Part shown: in pieces, positions 37,801-46,675 of the stretch
How positions within the stretch are numbered: position 1 is the first letter of the stretch
Layout of the letters: each line of letters begins with the position of its first letter
Source: Clostridium sp.
GTDB taxonomy: Bacteria; Bacillota; Clostridia; Clostridiales; Clostridiaceae
NCBI GenBank assembly: GCA_015058405.1
Contig: SVCL01000149.1
Location: forward strand, 1 to 50,559
Length of the DNA: 50,559 bases
Direction of reading: 5' to 3'
The notes under the pieces: generated by a model
The model's input: only the letters and a program-made list of their open reading frames with translations
The model's database searches: none
What the model was told of the DNA's origin: nothing
Made by a program: the position numbers and the translations under genes

Positions 37801-40191
37801 AATATAAATTTTGTTGAATCACCTGTTTATGTGAATAGTAAGTTAAAGGAATGGAAGGTAGATAATCATCCTAGAATATGCGGTGTAAGCTCATTCGGGA
37901 TGGGAGGTACAAATTGTCATGTGGTTTTGCAAGAATATGACAATAATGTTCATGACTGTAATGATTCTCAACCATATATATTTACAGTATCAGCTAAAAG
38001 TAAAAAGTCGTTAAAGATGATAGTAGATAAATATAAGGAGTTTTTTGGAGATAAAGAGAATTGTAATTTGAGACATATAGCGTTTACTGTAAATACAGGA
38101 AGGGAACATTTTTCAAAAAGGATAGCGTTTGTTGTTAATAACTTTAAAGAGTTAAAAGATAAGATTAACTTTATTAGCAATAATGATAGTTCTATGTGGA
38201 ACAAAGAAGAAATATATTTTGGAGAAAATGATGTAATAGTTGAAAGATCAGGTCAACTTAAAGAAGGTAATATAAATAAAATTACTGAAGGCGAATTAGA
38301 GGAGTTAAATAAGTTATCAGAAGAGATAATTAATAATATAGAAGATGATAAGTATGATGGTAAAATATTAAAAAAATTATGTGAGGTATATGTTAAAGGT
38401 GCAGCTATAAGATGGAATGTGATGTTTGATGATAAAGGCGATAATAAAAGAATTAGTCTTCCAACATATGAATTTGAAAAAGAATCATGTTGGGTATTTA
38501 ATAATTCAAGCAGCAACGATAACGATGTAGATTTATTTAAGGTAGCATCTATATTGAGAGGAAAAGAAGATAATAATTATTCGCAATATGAAAAAGAGAT
38601 TGGATATATTTTTTATAAGGTAATGGGGTTGGATAGTATTAATATTTATAATAGTTTTTATGAGGTAGGTGGTAATTCGATAATTGCCTTTAGGATTATA
38701 AATTTAATAAATAATAGATTCAATACTAAATTTAATATAAATGAATTACTTGAAAATCCAAGTGTATTTGATTTCGCTAAATATTTTGAAGAATCAAAAC
38801 AAAAAGATAAAAATTGCATAAAAATTTTAAAGGCAGATGAAAGGGAATATTATCCTTTATCGCCAGCACAAAAAAGAATATTTGTATCTAGTGGGATAAA
38901 GGATAAAAATACAAATTACAATATACCAATGGTGTTTGAAATTAGAGGTAATTTAAATGTAGAAAAAATAGAGAAAGCTTTAAATAAAGTAATTCAAAAC
39001 AATGAAATGTTAAGAACATACTTTAAAGTAATTAACAGAAAAGCAGTACAAGCTATTGATGACAACGCAAAATTAAAGGTTGATTACATTAAATTAAATA
39101 CAGATGGAAAAGAAGATGTTAGGAAATATATTGAAGAAGAAATAAAAAGGTTAATTAGACCATTTCAATTAGATAAAGCTCCTCTTATAAGGGTAAGTAT
39201 TTTAAGTGTTAATGATAGTAAAAACTTGATGTTTATGGATATACATCACATTATTACTGATGGAACTTCTATAGATATTTTTATAGATGAGTTTAAGGAA
39301 AGCTATATAGGTGGAAGTATAGAGAAACCTTCAATAGAATATAAAGATTATGCTGTATGGATAAATGAATTTATTAAAACTGAAGAAATGAAAGAGCAGG
39401 AAAACTATTGGTTATCTATATTTGAAAAAGAAGCTCCTGTTTTAGATATTCCTATAGATAATCCAAGGCCAGATATAAGAACTTCAAATGGAAATGTAAT
39501 TAATAGAGATATTAATGACGAACTATATTTAGGCTTAAAAGAATTAGCACGTAAAACAGAAGCTACATTATATATGGTGTTATTATCAGTTTATAATACT
39601 TTACTTTATAGATATACAAATCAAGAGGATATAGTGATTGGATGTCCTATATCAGGAAGAGTTTGTGAGGGAGTAGAGAATGTATTTGGAATGTTTGTAA
39701 ATACATTACCTATGAGAAATTATCCAAAGGGCAATAAAACATTTAAAGAATTATTGGAAGATGTAAAAAAGTGCTGTTTAGATGCATATAAAAACCAAAT
39801 TTATCAATTTGATTCTTTGATAGAAAAGTTGAATATTAAGAGAGAATTAAATAGAACACCTTTAATAGAAACTCTATTAGTCTTACAAAATGAATCATCA
39901 CCAGAACTTGATATGGGTGATATAAGCTTTAAATCATATGAATATAAAACTGGAGGAGCAAAGTTTGATATTACAATGGAATTTTTGGAGGAATCAGGCT
40001 TAAAGCTTAAAGTAGAATACGCGTCAGATATATTTGAAAAAGCAACTATTGAAACTATGATAGATGATTTTATTAATATAATAAGTCAAATATTAACAAA
40101 TCAGAATGTATTGTTAAAAGAGATAGTTTTTGAAAATTTAAAGATAAAAGATAAAAATATCATAGATAAAGATATAGAGTTTAATTTTTAA
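34852..40191 (+). CDS. NRPS/PKS third protein: A-T-KS-ACP-C
   Basis: A 1779-residue protein. Domains: adenylation (about 15-510; YTSGTTGNPKG near 155, YGPAETH near 298), T with Ser549 (IGGNSF), KS (about 608-1030) with Cys777 (DTACSGS), His910 (EAHGTG) and His950 (NLGH), linker without AT (SLPTYEFEKESCW), ACP with Ser1276 (VGGNS), and C with HHIITDG (1465-1471). The A pocket reads D-V-Q-F-I-A-H-V-V, very close to the proline code D-V-Q-L-I-A-H-V-V-K. It starts directly with A, so its amino acid is joined by the C domain ending the previous protein. GGAAGGAAG precedes the ATG, 25 bp after the previous stop. Confidence 0.95.
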   Translation: MECAERKNKIQTIHELFERQVEETPDKIAVICEENRISYKELNSRANQLAVELRTKGIKCDDIIGIMLNRSIEMIIGIIGILKAGAAFMPIAPDLPKSRIEYMLKDSKALVSNDMYKDTVNYSGEILDINDKNILSNSCENINTEVSGENLLYIIYTSGTTGNPKGVMIEHRNLLNLIEFEYEDTNIQFDEKVLQFTTNSFDVCYQEIFSTLLAGGQLFIISDEDKQDVEMLFDFISKNNIKNVFLPTSYLKFILGIEEYLSLLPTCIKNIITAGEQLIITDALREYIVKNDIVLHNHYGPAETHVVTTFTIDKSSDIPDVPPIGRPIKNDRVYILDENKNPQPLGVVGELYISGKSVGRGYLNREDLTNEKFLQDPYFKEDKMYKTGDLAKWNNEGVLEYIGRADFQVKIRGFRIEIGEVEAAIANYKDVKEVIVLAKENNKKEKYLCAYMTTNTSIDSKEIRKYLSEKIPAYMIPTYFMVIDSIPLTHNQKVDRGKLPEPQEVEKCSVQECKLDNDVQRNILKIWRDTLQIGDIGLDDNFFDIGGNSFLLLKVQVKINKIYPNKLRVIDLFKLTSIRMIANYINKDKEIIVNKKVNKNSESHLNDDVAIIGIGIKMPGADTIDEFWTNIEKGKNCVRGIPDERKKLMEGVVKYKEDILNFRCSYIDDIDKFDYKFFSILKNEANLIDPAQRMFLQVAWKAIEDAGYNPLSLAKSKTGVYLGYNSLYSVEYLEMVSKLNKDDIRTSILNNVPMMTASRISYILDLRGPAMIVDTACSGSLIAMDLACQSIRNGKCDMALVGGAKVNLSNLVKNESLGIESPEGITKAFDDSSNGTGLGEGVIAYLLKPLKKAVEDNDHIYSVIKSIASNQDGNSIGITAPNPEAQEELIEEAWNEAGINPEDVGYIEAHGTGTILGDPIEIEGISRAFSKYTNRKQFCAVSSVKTNLGHLDNVAGIAGVLRAVLALKNKKIPANIHFKTPNRNINFVESPVYVNSKLKEWKVDNHPRICGVSSFGMGGTNCHVVLQEYDNNVHDCNDSQPYIFTVSAKSKKSLKMIVDKYKEFFGDKENCNLRHIAFTVNTGREHFSKRIAFVVNNFKELKDKINFISNNDSSMWNKEEIYFGENDVIVERSGQLKEGNINKITEGELEELNKLSEEIINNIEDDKYDGKILKKLCEVYVKGAAIRWNVMFDDKGDNKRISLPTYEFEKESCWVFNNSSSNDNDVDLFKVASILRGKEDNNYSQYEKEIGYIFYKVMGLDSINIYNSFYEVGGNSIIAFRIINLINNRFNTKFNINELLENPSVFDFAKYFEESKQKDKNCIKILKADEREYYPLSPAQKRIFVSSGIKDKNTNYNIPMVFEIRGNLNVEKIEKALNKVIQNNEMLRTYFKVINRKAVQAIDDNAKLKVDYIKLNTDGKEDVRKYIEEEIKRLIRPFQLDKAPLIRVSILSVNDSKNLMFMDIHHIITDGTSIDIFIDEFKESYIGGSIEKPSIEYKDYAVWINEFIKTEEMKEQENYWLSIFEKEAPVLDIPIDNPRPDIRTSNGNVINRDINDELYLGLKELARKTEATLYMVLLSVYNTLLYRYTNQEDIVIGCPISGRVCEGVENVFGMFVNTLPMRNYPKGNKTFKELLEDVKKCCLDAYKNQIYQFDSLIEKLNIKRELNRTPLIETLLVLQNESSPELDMGDISFKSYEYKTGGAKFDITMEFLEESGLKLKVEYASDIFEKATIETMIDDFINIISQILTNQNVLLKEIVFENLKIKDKNIIDKDIEFNF

Positions 40192-40213
40192 TATAGAAAG
40201 GAGAATTGGATAA

Positions 40214-43200
40214 GTGTTAGGAAATAAGGTGTCTAACAATATTATGTTTTCAGGAAATGAATTAGAAGAAGAGAAAAAGTATTGGAAGACAAAGTTAACA
40301 AGTGATGTAGAAATTACTTCTTTTAGCATTGATTATGAAAATAATAAATTTAAGAAAGCTAAATATTCTGAAAAGGTAATTGATATACCTAAAGAATGTT
40401 CTAATGAAGTGATAAAGATAGCTAATAATTCAGAGTATGCATTATACATGATATTAACAGCGACTGTGAATTATTTAGTACACAGATATACTAGCAAAAA
40501 AGACATTGTGATTGGTATGCCACCTTTTAAAGAATATGATTTAAATAATTTTACCAACAATTATCTCGCCTTAAAAAATAGTATTGATGAGAAAAAAAGT
40601 TTTAAGGATTTATTACAACAAGTCAAAAAAACTATAATGGAAGCAGATAAATATCATAATTTACCATTTTTTATTCTTAAAGAAAGCATGACAATAAGTA
40701 ATCAGATGGGAGAAGAAAAATTATTCAATATATCAGTTTTGTTAGAAAATATACATTCTATTAAGGATATATATAAAACTAGTTCACAAGTTATATTTAT
40801 GTTTAATTTAGATAAAGATAAATTAAAGTTAAAGGTTATTTACAATAGTAATATTTTTAGAGAAGAAACTATTGAGGTAATGGGAGATTGTTTGATAAAT
40901 ATATTCAATGCTATATCAAAAGATCATAATATATTACTAAAAGATATAGAGATTCTATCACCAAAAGAAAAAAATAAAATTTTGGTGGACTTTAATGGAA
41001 AGGAATGTAGTTTTGATAATACTATTACAATAGCGAAAAAATTTGAGAAAATGGTAGACTTAAAGCCTAATAATATAGCACTTAAGTTTGAAGATGAGAA
41101 ATCCAATAATATTGAAAGAGAAATAAAATACAAAGAATTGAATTGCAGAGCAAATCAATTTGCTAGATATTTAAGAAGTAAAGGGGTTAAAACTGGTGAA
41201 ATAGTAGCTGTTATGATGGAATCCTCATATGAGTTTATAGTATCCATATTAGGAATTTTAAAGGCAGGAGCTGCATATTTGCCAATAGATCCTGTAAACT
41301 ATCCTAATAATAGAGTTGTTAATGTTATTAAAGATAGCAAAAGTAAAATGTTGGTGACAAAGTCGAACATAATAAATGAAGTAAAAGATGGTATTATTGA
41401 TATTTTAAAGGATGAAGTATTAGATGACTTTGAAGTTATTATTTTTGAAGATATAGAAAAGGAGATTAGTATACTACCAAAGGAAAACCTAGGGTGTTCA
41501 AAAGATCCAAATGATATAGCTTATATTATTTATACATCTGGAACAACAGGAAAACCTAAAGGTGTTTTAATAAAAAATATTGGTGTAAATAACCTTGTCG
41601 CTGAATTTAAAGAGGCGTTAGAAATAGAAGATGAGGATATATTTTTACAATTTGCATCATGTAGTTTTGATGCATCTGTTGTAGAAATTTTTACTACTCT
41701 ATTAAATGGTATTACTTTATATTTGCCAGATAAAGCAAGAAAATATTTAAAAGATATAAATAACTTTTTAGTGGATAAAAGAATTAGTTTAGCTATATTA
41801 TCACCAACTATATTAAAAAATATAAATAGCTCTAATATAGGAAGATTAAGAGTGTTAGTATCTGCTGGAGAAAAATGTACGGAAAATATATTAGATAACT
41901 GGCGTAATAAAGTAAACTTTATTAATGCATATGGACCAACAGAAGGTACTGTTTGTGCCACATTTAGAAAGTATTCAAAGTCGGAGAAAAAAAGCAAGGT
42001 AACTATTGGATATCCTTTAAGGAATACTTATATATATGTGTTAGATGAAAATCTTAGGGTGCTTCCTATAGGAGTTCCTGGTGAACTGTATATTTCTGGA
42101 GTAAATATTTCAGCAGGATATTTAAATAATAGAGAGATGACAGAAAAATTATTTGTAAAAAATCCTTTTATAGAAGGAAAGTATATGTATAAGACTGGAG
42201 ACTTGGTAAGGTTTTTGCCAAGTGGAGAGATTGAATATTTAGATAGGATAGATAAACAAGTAAAGGTAAGAGGATGTAGAGTTGAAATAGGAGAAATTGA
42301 AAGCAAAATATTAAAATATGAGGGGATAAAGTCAGTAGTTCTTCTAGATAGAAAAGATAATAGAGGAAATACGGTTCTTGATGCATATTATACTTCGGAT
42401 GTTAGTATTAAAACAAATATGTTAAGGGAATATTTGTTGAAAGAACTACCAGGATATATGGTGCCATCTTCATTTATACAGGTTGATAATTTTCCATTAA
42501 ATTTAAGTGGGAAGGTTGATAGAAATAAATTACAACTTATTGATAATAATTCAGCTAAAAAAGTTATTATACAACCTAAGACTAAATTACAGTCATTATT
42601 AGTTTCTATATGGAAAAGTGTACTAGAATTAGAGGAAATAAGTATAGGCGATAATTTCTTTGAAATTGGCGGAAACTCATTTAAGATAATAGAAATAATA
42701 TCGATGATGGCTGAAAAAGGATATGAATTAAATATATATGATTTATTAAAAAATCAAACTGTAATTGAATTGGAAAATTATTTGAAAAATAAAATAGGAA
42801 AGAAAGTTATTACAACTAAAGATGAATTGGAAAAAAGGATATCAGATGATTTTAATATAGCGAATGAACTAGTTGTGTATAATGTATCGAAAAATAAATA
42901 TTCTATTCTTTATATTGAAAGAGAAAATGTAAAAGAAAAAATTATTCAAGCAATTAAAAAATATAACATTAATAAGGATGTTATACCTGATTATATTTGT
43001 TCTATAAGTGAAAAAATAGATTCGACAGATTTAAGTGAAGCACAATTAGAAGAACTTATAGGGGCAAGAGGATATTTTAATAGAAATAATATTCAAAGTA
43101 TAGTTGAAAAAAAGGTGTTAGATTTTTCAAAACAGATAACTAGTGCAAATATAATAGATGAATATGATATAGCTCCTATACAAAAATATCACTTAGAAAA

Positions 43201-44401
43201 TAATCAGCATTCAGGAATAATATTTGAGATAGATAGATGCTTGGATATTGATGATATGAACAAAACTATAGGTGTTTTGGTTAATGAAAATAATCTATTA
43301 AGAAGTATATTAATAAATAATGATAAAGGGTATGTTTGGCGTGAATTTGATTTTGTGGGAAATATAGAATTACCTTTGATAGATATTTCAAATTATAGGA
43401 TATCTGAAAAAGAAAAAGCTCTAACATATATTTCGAATTATATATTCTTTAAGCCATATTCAATAACAGATGAATTACATTATAGAATGTTACTTGTTAA
43501 GCTGAATATGAAGAAATATGTAATGATTATGCCAGCATCACATATCATGTTTGATGCAATAAGTAAGGATATTGTTATTAAGAAGGTTATGGAAATATAT
43601 GATGATATTAGAAGTGGTAAAGATATAAAAAGATGCACTAAAAATAATTTATATAAAGAATATGTTAATCAGATTGAACAAGGGCCTAAAGAGATTAAGC
43701 CTGAAGATATTATATATACTTTTAATCTTGAAAAATATGTGGATTATGTTGAAGAATTTTCAGATATAACAAAAAATATGGAAATAAAGCATACAGCATA
43801 TGAATTCAGGATAGATAAAAAAGATTTTGATCAAGAAAATTTAATGGGTAAGTTGTTTGCATTATTTAAGATATCATTTGAGAAAATTTTTAATTCTTCA
43901 AAACTTCCATTAAGTATCGTGAATTATGGAAGAAGGTATATGAGTAATACTTGGTATGATACAATTGGAGAATTTTTGGATTTTATTCCAATGATATTTG
44001 ATGAAAATTATAATGATTGCAATATTGAACAAAAGATTAATGGTATTATCAAACTTTCGAATGTAAAAAATATCAATTTCTTCAGGTTAATGTATGAAGG
44101 GGTTGATGGAAGTTATATAAAATTAAAGAAATTAATGAGAAGGGTATATAATAAGCCATTAATATTTTTCAACTTTCAAGGAAATTTTAATGAAGAAGAT
44201 AGTGGAGCATATAATAAGTATCTTGAAGTTGATAATTTCTCTGAAAAAGAGAATAGTTTGAATAGTTATTTTGCAGTACAAAATTATAAGGAATTTATAA
44301 AGATACGTATAGATTTACCTTTTAATTTTGAAATAAACCATTTAGAACAAGTATTTATGAATAGTATGAGTGAGTTAAGGAGAGAAAATAAAAATGAATA
44401 A
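40214..44401 (+). CDS. NRPS fourth protein: half C-A-T-E/C-like terminal domain
   Basis: A 1395-residue protein. It opens with only the C-lobe of a condensation domain (about 15-250, beginning KKYWKTKL; no HHxxxDG). Adenylation follows (about 275-775; YTSGTTGKPKG near 437, YGPTEGT near 573) with pocket D-A-V-I-V-A-A-V-C, which suggests a hydrophobic or aromatic residue. T has Ser822 (IGGNSF). After an unrecognised linker of about 110 residues comes a terminal domain (about 985-1390) of the epimerisation/condensation superfamily. It has SHIMFDAIS (1109-1117) instead of HHxxxDG, VNYGRR...IGEFLDFIP instead of EGHGR...TVGWFT, and FFNFQGNF. No thioesterase is present. It starts at GTG 40214 after AAGGAG; ATG 44394 of the next gene overlaps its end. 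Confidence 0.9.
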   Translation: MLGNKVSNNIMFSGNELEEEKKYWKTKLTSDVEITSFSIDYENNKFKKAKYSEKVIDIPKECSNEVIKIANNSEYALYMILTATVNYLVHRYTSKKDIVIGMPPFKEYDLNNFTNNYLALKNSIDEKKSFKDLLQQVKKTIMEADKYHNLPFFILKESMTISNQMGEEKLFNISVLLENIHSIKDIYKTSSQVIFMFNLDKDKLKLKVIYNSNIFREETIEVMGDCLINIFNAISKDHNILLKDIEILSPKEKNKILVDFNGKECSFDNTITIAKKFEKMVDLKPNNIALKFEDEKSNNIEREIKYKELNCRANQFARYLRSKGVKTGEIVAVMMESSYEFIVSILGILKAGAAYLPIDPVNYPNNRVVNVIKDSKSKMLVTKSNIINEVKDGIIDILKDEVLDDFEVIIFEDIEKEISILPKENLGCSKDPNDIAYIIYTSGTTGKPKGVLIKNIGVNNLVAEFKEALEIEDEDIFLQFASCSFDASVVEIFTTLLNGITLYLPDKARKYLKDINNFLVDKRISLAILSPTILKNINSSNIGRLRVLVSAGEKCTENILDNWRNKVNFINAYGPTEGTVCATFRKYSKSEKKSKVTIGYPLRNTYIYVLDENLRVLPIGVPGELYISGVNISAGYLNNREMTEKLFVKNPFIEGKYMYKTGDLVRFLPSGEIEYLDRIDKQVKVRGCRVEIGEIESKILKYEGIKSVVLLDRKDNRGNTVLDAYYTSDVSIKTNMLREYLLKELPGYMVPSSFIQVDNFPLNLSGKVDRNKLQLIDNNSAKKVIIQPKTKLQSLLVSIWKSVLELEEISIGDNFFEIGGNSFKIIEIISMMAEKGYELNIYDLLKNQTVIELENYLKNKIGKKVITTKDELEKRISDDFNIANELVVYNVSKNKYSILYIERENVKEKIIQAIKKYNINKDVIPDYICSISEKIDSTDLSEAQLEELIGARGYFNRNNIQSIVEKKVLDFSKQITSANIIDEYDIAPIQKYHLENNQHSGIIFEIDRCLDIDDMNKTIGVLVNENNLLRSILINNDKGYVWREFDFVGNIELPLIDISNYRISEKEKALTYISNYIFFKPYSITDELHYRMLLVKLNMKKYVMIMPASHIMFDAISKDIVIKKVMEIYDDIRSGKDIKRCTKNNLYKEYVNQIEQGPKEIKPEDIIYTFNLEKYVDYVEEFSDITKNMEIKHTAYEFRIDKKDFDQENLMGKLFALFKISFEKIFNSSKLPLSIVNYGRRYMSNTWYDTIGEFLDFIPMIFDENYNDCNIEQKINGIIKLSNVKNINFFRLMYEGVDGSYIKLKKLMRRVYNKPLIFFNFQGNFNEEDSGAYNKYLEVDNFSEKENSLNSYFAVQNYKEFIKIRIDLPFNFEINHLEQVFMNSMSELRRENKNE

Positions 44402-45245
44402 GATAGGAATAATAGGTGCAGGAGTTATGGGAACAGGTGTTGCACAGGCTTTTGCTCAGTATGGATTTAAAGTCAATTTAATAGACATTTCAAAGGAAGC
44501 ATTAGAAAAAGCAAAAGCTAATATTTCAAGAAATATTAGGTTTCAAGTTTTGCTTGGAAAGAATAAAGAATTATTAGGAATGGATGAAACTATTAATAAC
44601 ATAGAATTTTCTCAAGACTATAATTCTTTAAATGATGTTGATGTAGTTATTGAGAATGTTGTAGAGAATTGGGAGGTGAAAAAAGGTGTTTATGAAAAGA
44701 TAAGAGATATATGTAAAGAAGGATGTTTATTTTTAGTTAATACATCATGTATCTCTATAAGTAAAATTGCATCATTAACTAATTGTGCAGATAAGGTTAT
44801 AGGCACACACTTTATGAATCCTGTACCATTGAAAAATACTATAGAAGTAATAAGGGGAGTATATACATCAGAAGAAACTATAAATCAAACAGAAGAGTTA
44901 CTAAAGAGCATTGGAAAGAAGATTGTAGTGGTTAATGATTTTCCTGGTTTTGTATCAAATAGAATATCACATCTCTTAATGAATGAGGCTGCTTTTGTTG
45001 TACAAGATAATGTAGCATCACCAGAAGAGGTAGATGAGATTTTTAGGGATTGTTATGAACATAAAATGGGACCTTTAGAAACAGCCGATTTAATAGGATT
45101 AGATACAGTAGTTAATTCATTAGATGTATTATATGAAAGCTATAAAGATCCAAAGTTTAGATGTTGTCCATTACTAAGAAAGATGGTAGATGCTAATCAA
45201 TTAGGTAGAAAAACAGGAAAAGGATTTTATGAATATTATAATTAG
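44394..45245 (+). CDS. 3-hydroxyacyl-dehydrogenase family protein (FkbK-like)
   Basis: A 283-residue protein with the NAD-binding motif GAGVMGTG (8-15), HFMNP (about 141) and GFVSNRISHLLMNEA (about 186), as in 3-hydroxybutyryl-CoA dehydrogenases. In clusters with an FkbH-like protein and an FkbJ-like ACP, this member oxidises the C3 alcohol of glyceryl-ACP on the way to hydroxymalonyl-ACP. The four genes 44394-47713 form that set in order K-J-I-H. The 8-bp overlap with the NRPS gene suggests coupled translation. A role in primary butyrate metabolism is less likely, because thl, crt and etf partners are absent. Confidence 0.88.
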   Translation: MNKIGIIGAGVMGTGVAQAFAQYGFKVNLIDISKEALEKAKANISRNIRFQVLLGKNKELLGMDETINNIEFSQDYNSLNDVDVVIENVVENWEVKKGVYEKIRDICKEGCLFLVNTSCISISKIASLTNCADKVIGTHFMNPVPLKNTIEVIRGVYTSEETINQTEELLKSIGKKIVVVNDFPGFVSNRISHLLMNEAAFVVQDNVASPEEVDEIFRDCYEHKMGPLETADLIGLDTVVNSLDVLYESYKDPKFRCCPLLRKMVDANQLGRKTGKGFYEYYN

Positions 45246-45256
45246 GGGGAACAGAA

Positions 45257-45496
45257 ATGGAAATTAAAGAAAAAGTTAGAGGATTTTTAGGACGTTATTT
45301 AAGAAAGTATGATTTAAAGGATGATGAAGATATATTTTCACTTGGTTTTGTAAATTCATTATTTTCTATGCAATTAGTTATGTTTTTAGAGAAGGAATTT
45401 GAATTAGTTGTAGACAATGAAGATCTTGATTTGAGTAATTTTAAAAGTATAGATTCTATTACTAGCTTTGTTGAGAAAAAGATTAAAAATAATTAA
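45257..45496 (+). CDS. Discrete acyl carrier protein (FkbJ-like)
   Basis: A 79-residue acidic protein with the phosphopantetheine site Ser34 in SLGFVNSLFSMQL. This G-F-V-N-S-L-F pattern is the hallmark of ACPs that carry glyceryl/hydroxymalonyl units (FkbJ and homologues) and differs from the G-x-D-S of fatty acid ACPs. AGGGGGA precedes the ATG. It sits between its proposed dehydrogenases, 11 bp after the first and 19 bp before the second. No phosphopantetheinyl transferase is encoded in the window, so one encoded elsewhere must load it. Confidence 0.92.
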   Translation: MEIKEKVRGFLGRYLRKYDLKDDEDIFSLGFVNSLFSMQLVMFLEKEFELVVDNEDLDLSNFKSIDSITSFVEKKIKNN

Positions 45497-45515
45497 GTAT
45501 AGGGAGGGGATATTG

Positions 45516-46649
45516 ATGTTTGACAGTTTAAGTGAAGATAAAGCTAAGTTAAGGGAAAAGTTTAGGAAATTTGTTGATAATGAGATTGTACCTTATGCTC
45601 AAAAAGCAGATGAAGAAGAAGAATACTCTAAAGAGAGAATAAATTGTGTAGCGAATCAAGGATACTTAGGATATACAATTCCTAAAAACTATGGTGGTAT
45701 AGGAGCTGACATGATTACAGTTGGTATATTAAATGAAGAGTTTGGTAGAGGGTGTTCTTCTATGAGAAGTTTACTTACTGTACATGGAATGGTTAGTATA
45801 GCTATAAGTAAATGGGGAACTAAAGAACAGAAGGAAAAGCTTTTACCAAGAATGGCTAAGGGAGAAATAATAGGTGCATTTGCATTAACAGAGCCAGAGG
45901 CTGGAAGTAATGCTAAAGGGATAAAAACTACTGCTGTACAAGATGGAGATGGTTATATTTTAAATGGAAAGAAAAAATGGATAACTATGGGACAAGTTGC
46001 TGACATGTTTCTTGTATTTGCTAAGGTTGAAGATAAGATAACATCTTTTTTGATAGATAAAGAGACAGAAGGTTTTTCTGTAAAACCTATAAAAGGAATT
46101 ACAGGAGTTAGAGCTAGTATGTTAGCTGAACTTACTTTTGAAAACTGTAGAGTACCTAAGGAAAATATAGTTGGAAGAGTGGGTACTGGTATCTCACATG
46201 TAGCTTTAAATTGTTTAGATTATGGAAGATATTCAATAGCATGCGGTTGTGTTGGTATTGGACAAGCTGCTTTAGAAGAAAGTTTAGCATACTCTAAGGA
46301 AAGAGAACAATTTGGGAAAAAGTTGATGGAAAATCAGTTGATACAAGAGATGATTGCTTCGATGGTTGTTAATGTAAAAGCAGCTAGATTATTATGTCTT
46401 AATGCCGGAAACTTAAAAGATAAGGGTGATCCAGATTCTATAATGGAAACATGGAATGCAAAATATTTTGCTTCAACAATGTTAGGAAAAATAACTTCAG
46501 ATGCTGTACAAATTCATGGTGCTAATGGATTCTTGAAGGGGTATTCAGTAGAAAGATATTATAGAGATAGTAAGATAAATGAAGTTATTGAGGGAAGTAC
46601 TCAAATCCATGAGTCATTAATAGCCAAAAATGCTTTTCGAAGTTTTTAA
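45516..46649 (+). CDS. Acyl-CoA dehydrogenase family flavoenzyme (FkbI-like)
   Basis: A 377-residue flavoprotein. Motifs: GAFALTEPEAGSNA and KKWITMG in the FAD-binding core, YSKEREQFGKKL, and Glu359 in EVIEGSTQIHE as candidate catalytic base. In the FkbH-I-J-K pathway it performs the last oxidation to the hydroxymalonyl thioester on the ACP. The ATG at 45516 is preferred because AGGGAGGGG lies just before it; an in-frame ATG at 45468 falls inside the ACP gene and lacks a good site. Its place between the ACP and the FkbH-like gene supports the pathway role over beta-oxidation. Confidence 0.9.
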   Translation: MFDSLSEDKAKLREKFRKFVDNEIVPYAQKADEEEEYSKERINCVANQGYLGYTIPKNYGGIGADMITVGILNEEFGRGCSSMRSLLTVHGMVSIAISKWGTKEQKEKLLPRMAKGEIIGAFALTEPEAGSNAKGIKTTAVQDGDGYILNGKKKWITMGQVADMFLVFAKVEDKITSFLIDKETEGFSVKPIKGITGVRASMLAELTFENCRVPKENIVGRVGTGISHVALNCLDYGRYSIACGCVGIGQAALEESLAYSKEREQFGKKLMENQLIQEMIASMVVNVKAARLLCLNAGNLKDKGDPDSIMETWNAKYFASTMLGKITSDAVQIHGANGFLKGYSVERYYRDSKINEVIEGSTQIHESLIAKNAFRSF

Positions 46650-46675
46650 TGGTTATAGAAAAGAGGATTTTTATT

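Noticed and set aside
44394..46649. Butyrate/beta-oxidation operon (hbd plus acyl-CoA dehydrogenase)
   Set aside because: Thiolase, crotonase and etf genes are absent, an ACP and an FkbH-like gene are interleaved, and the genes overlap the NRPS operon.
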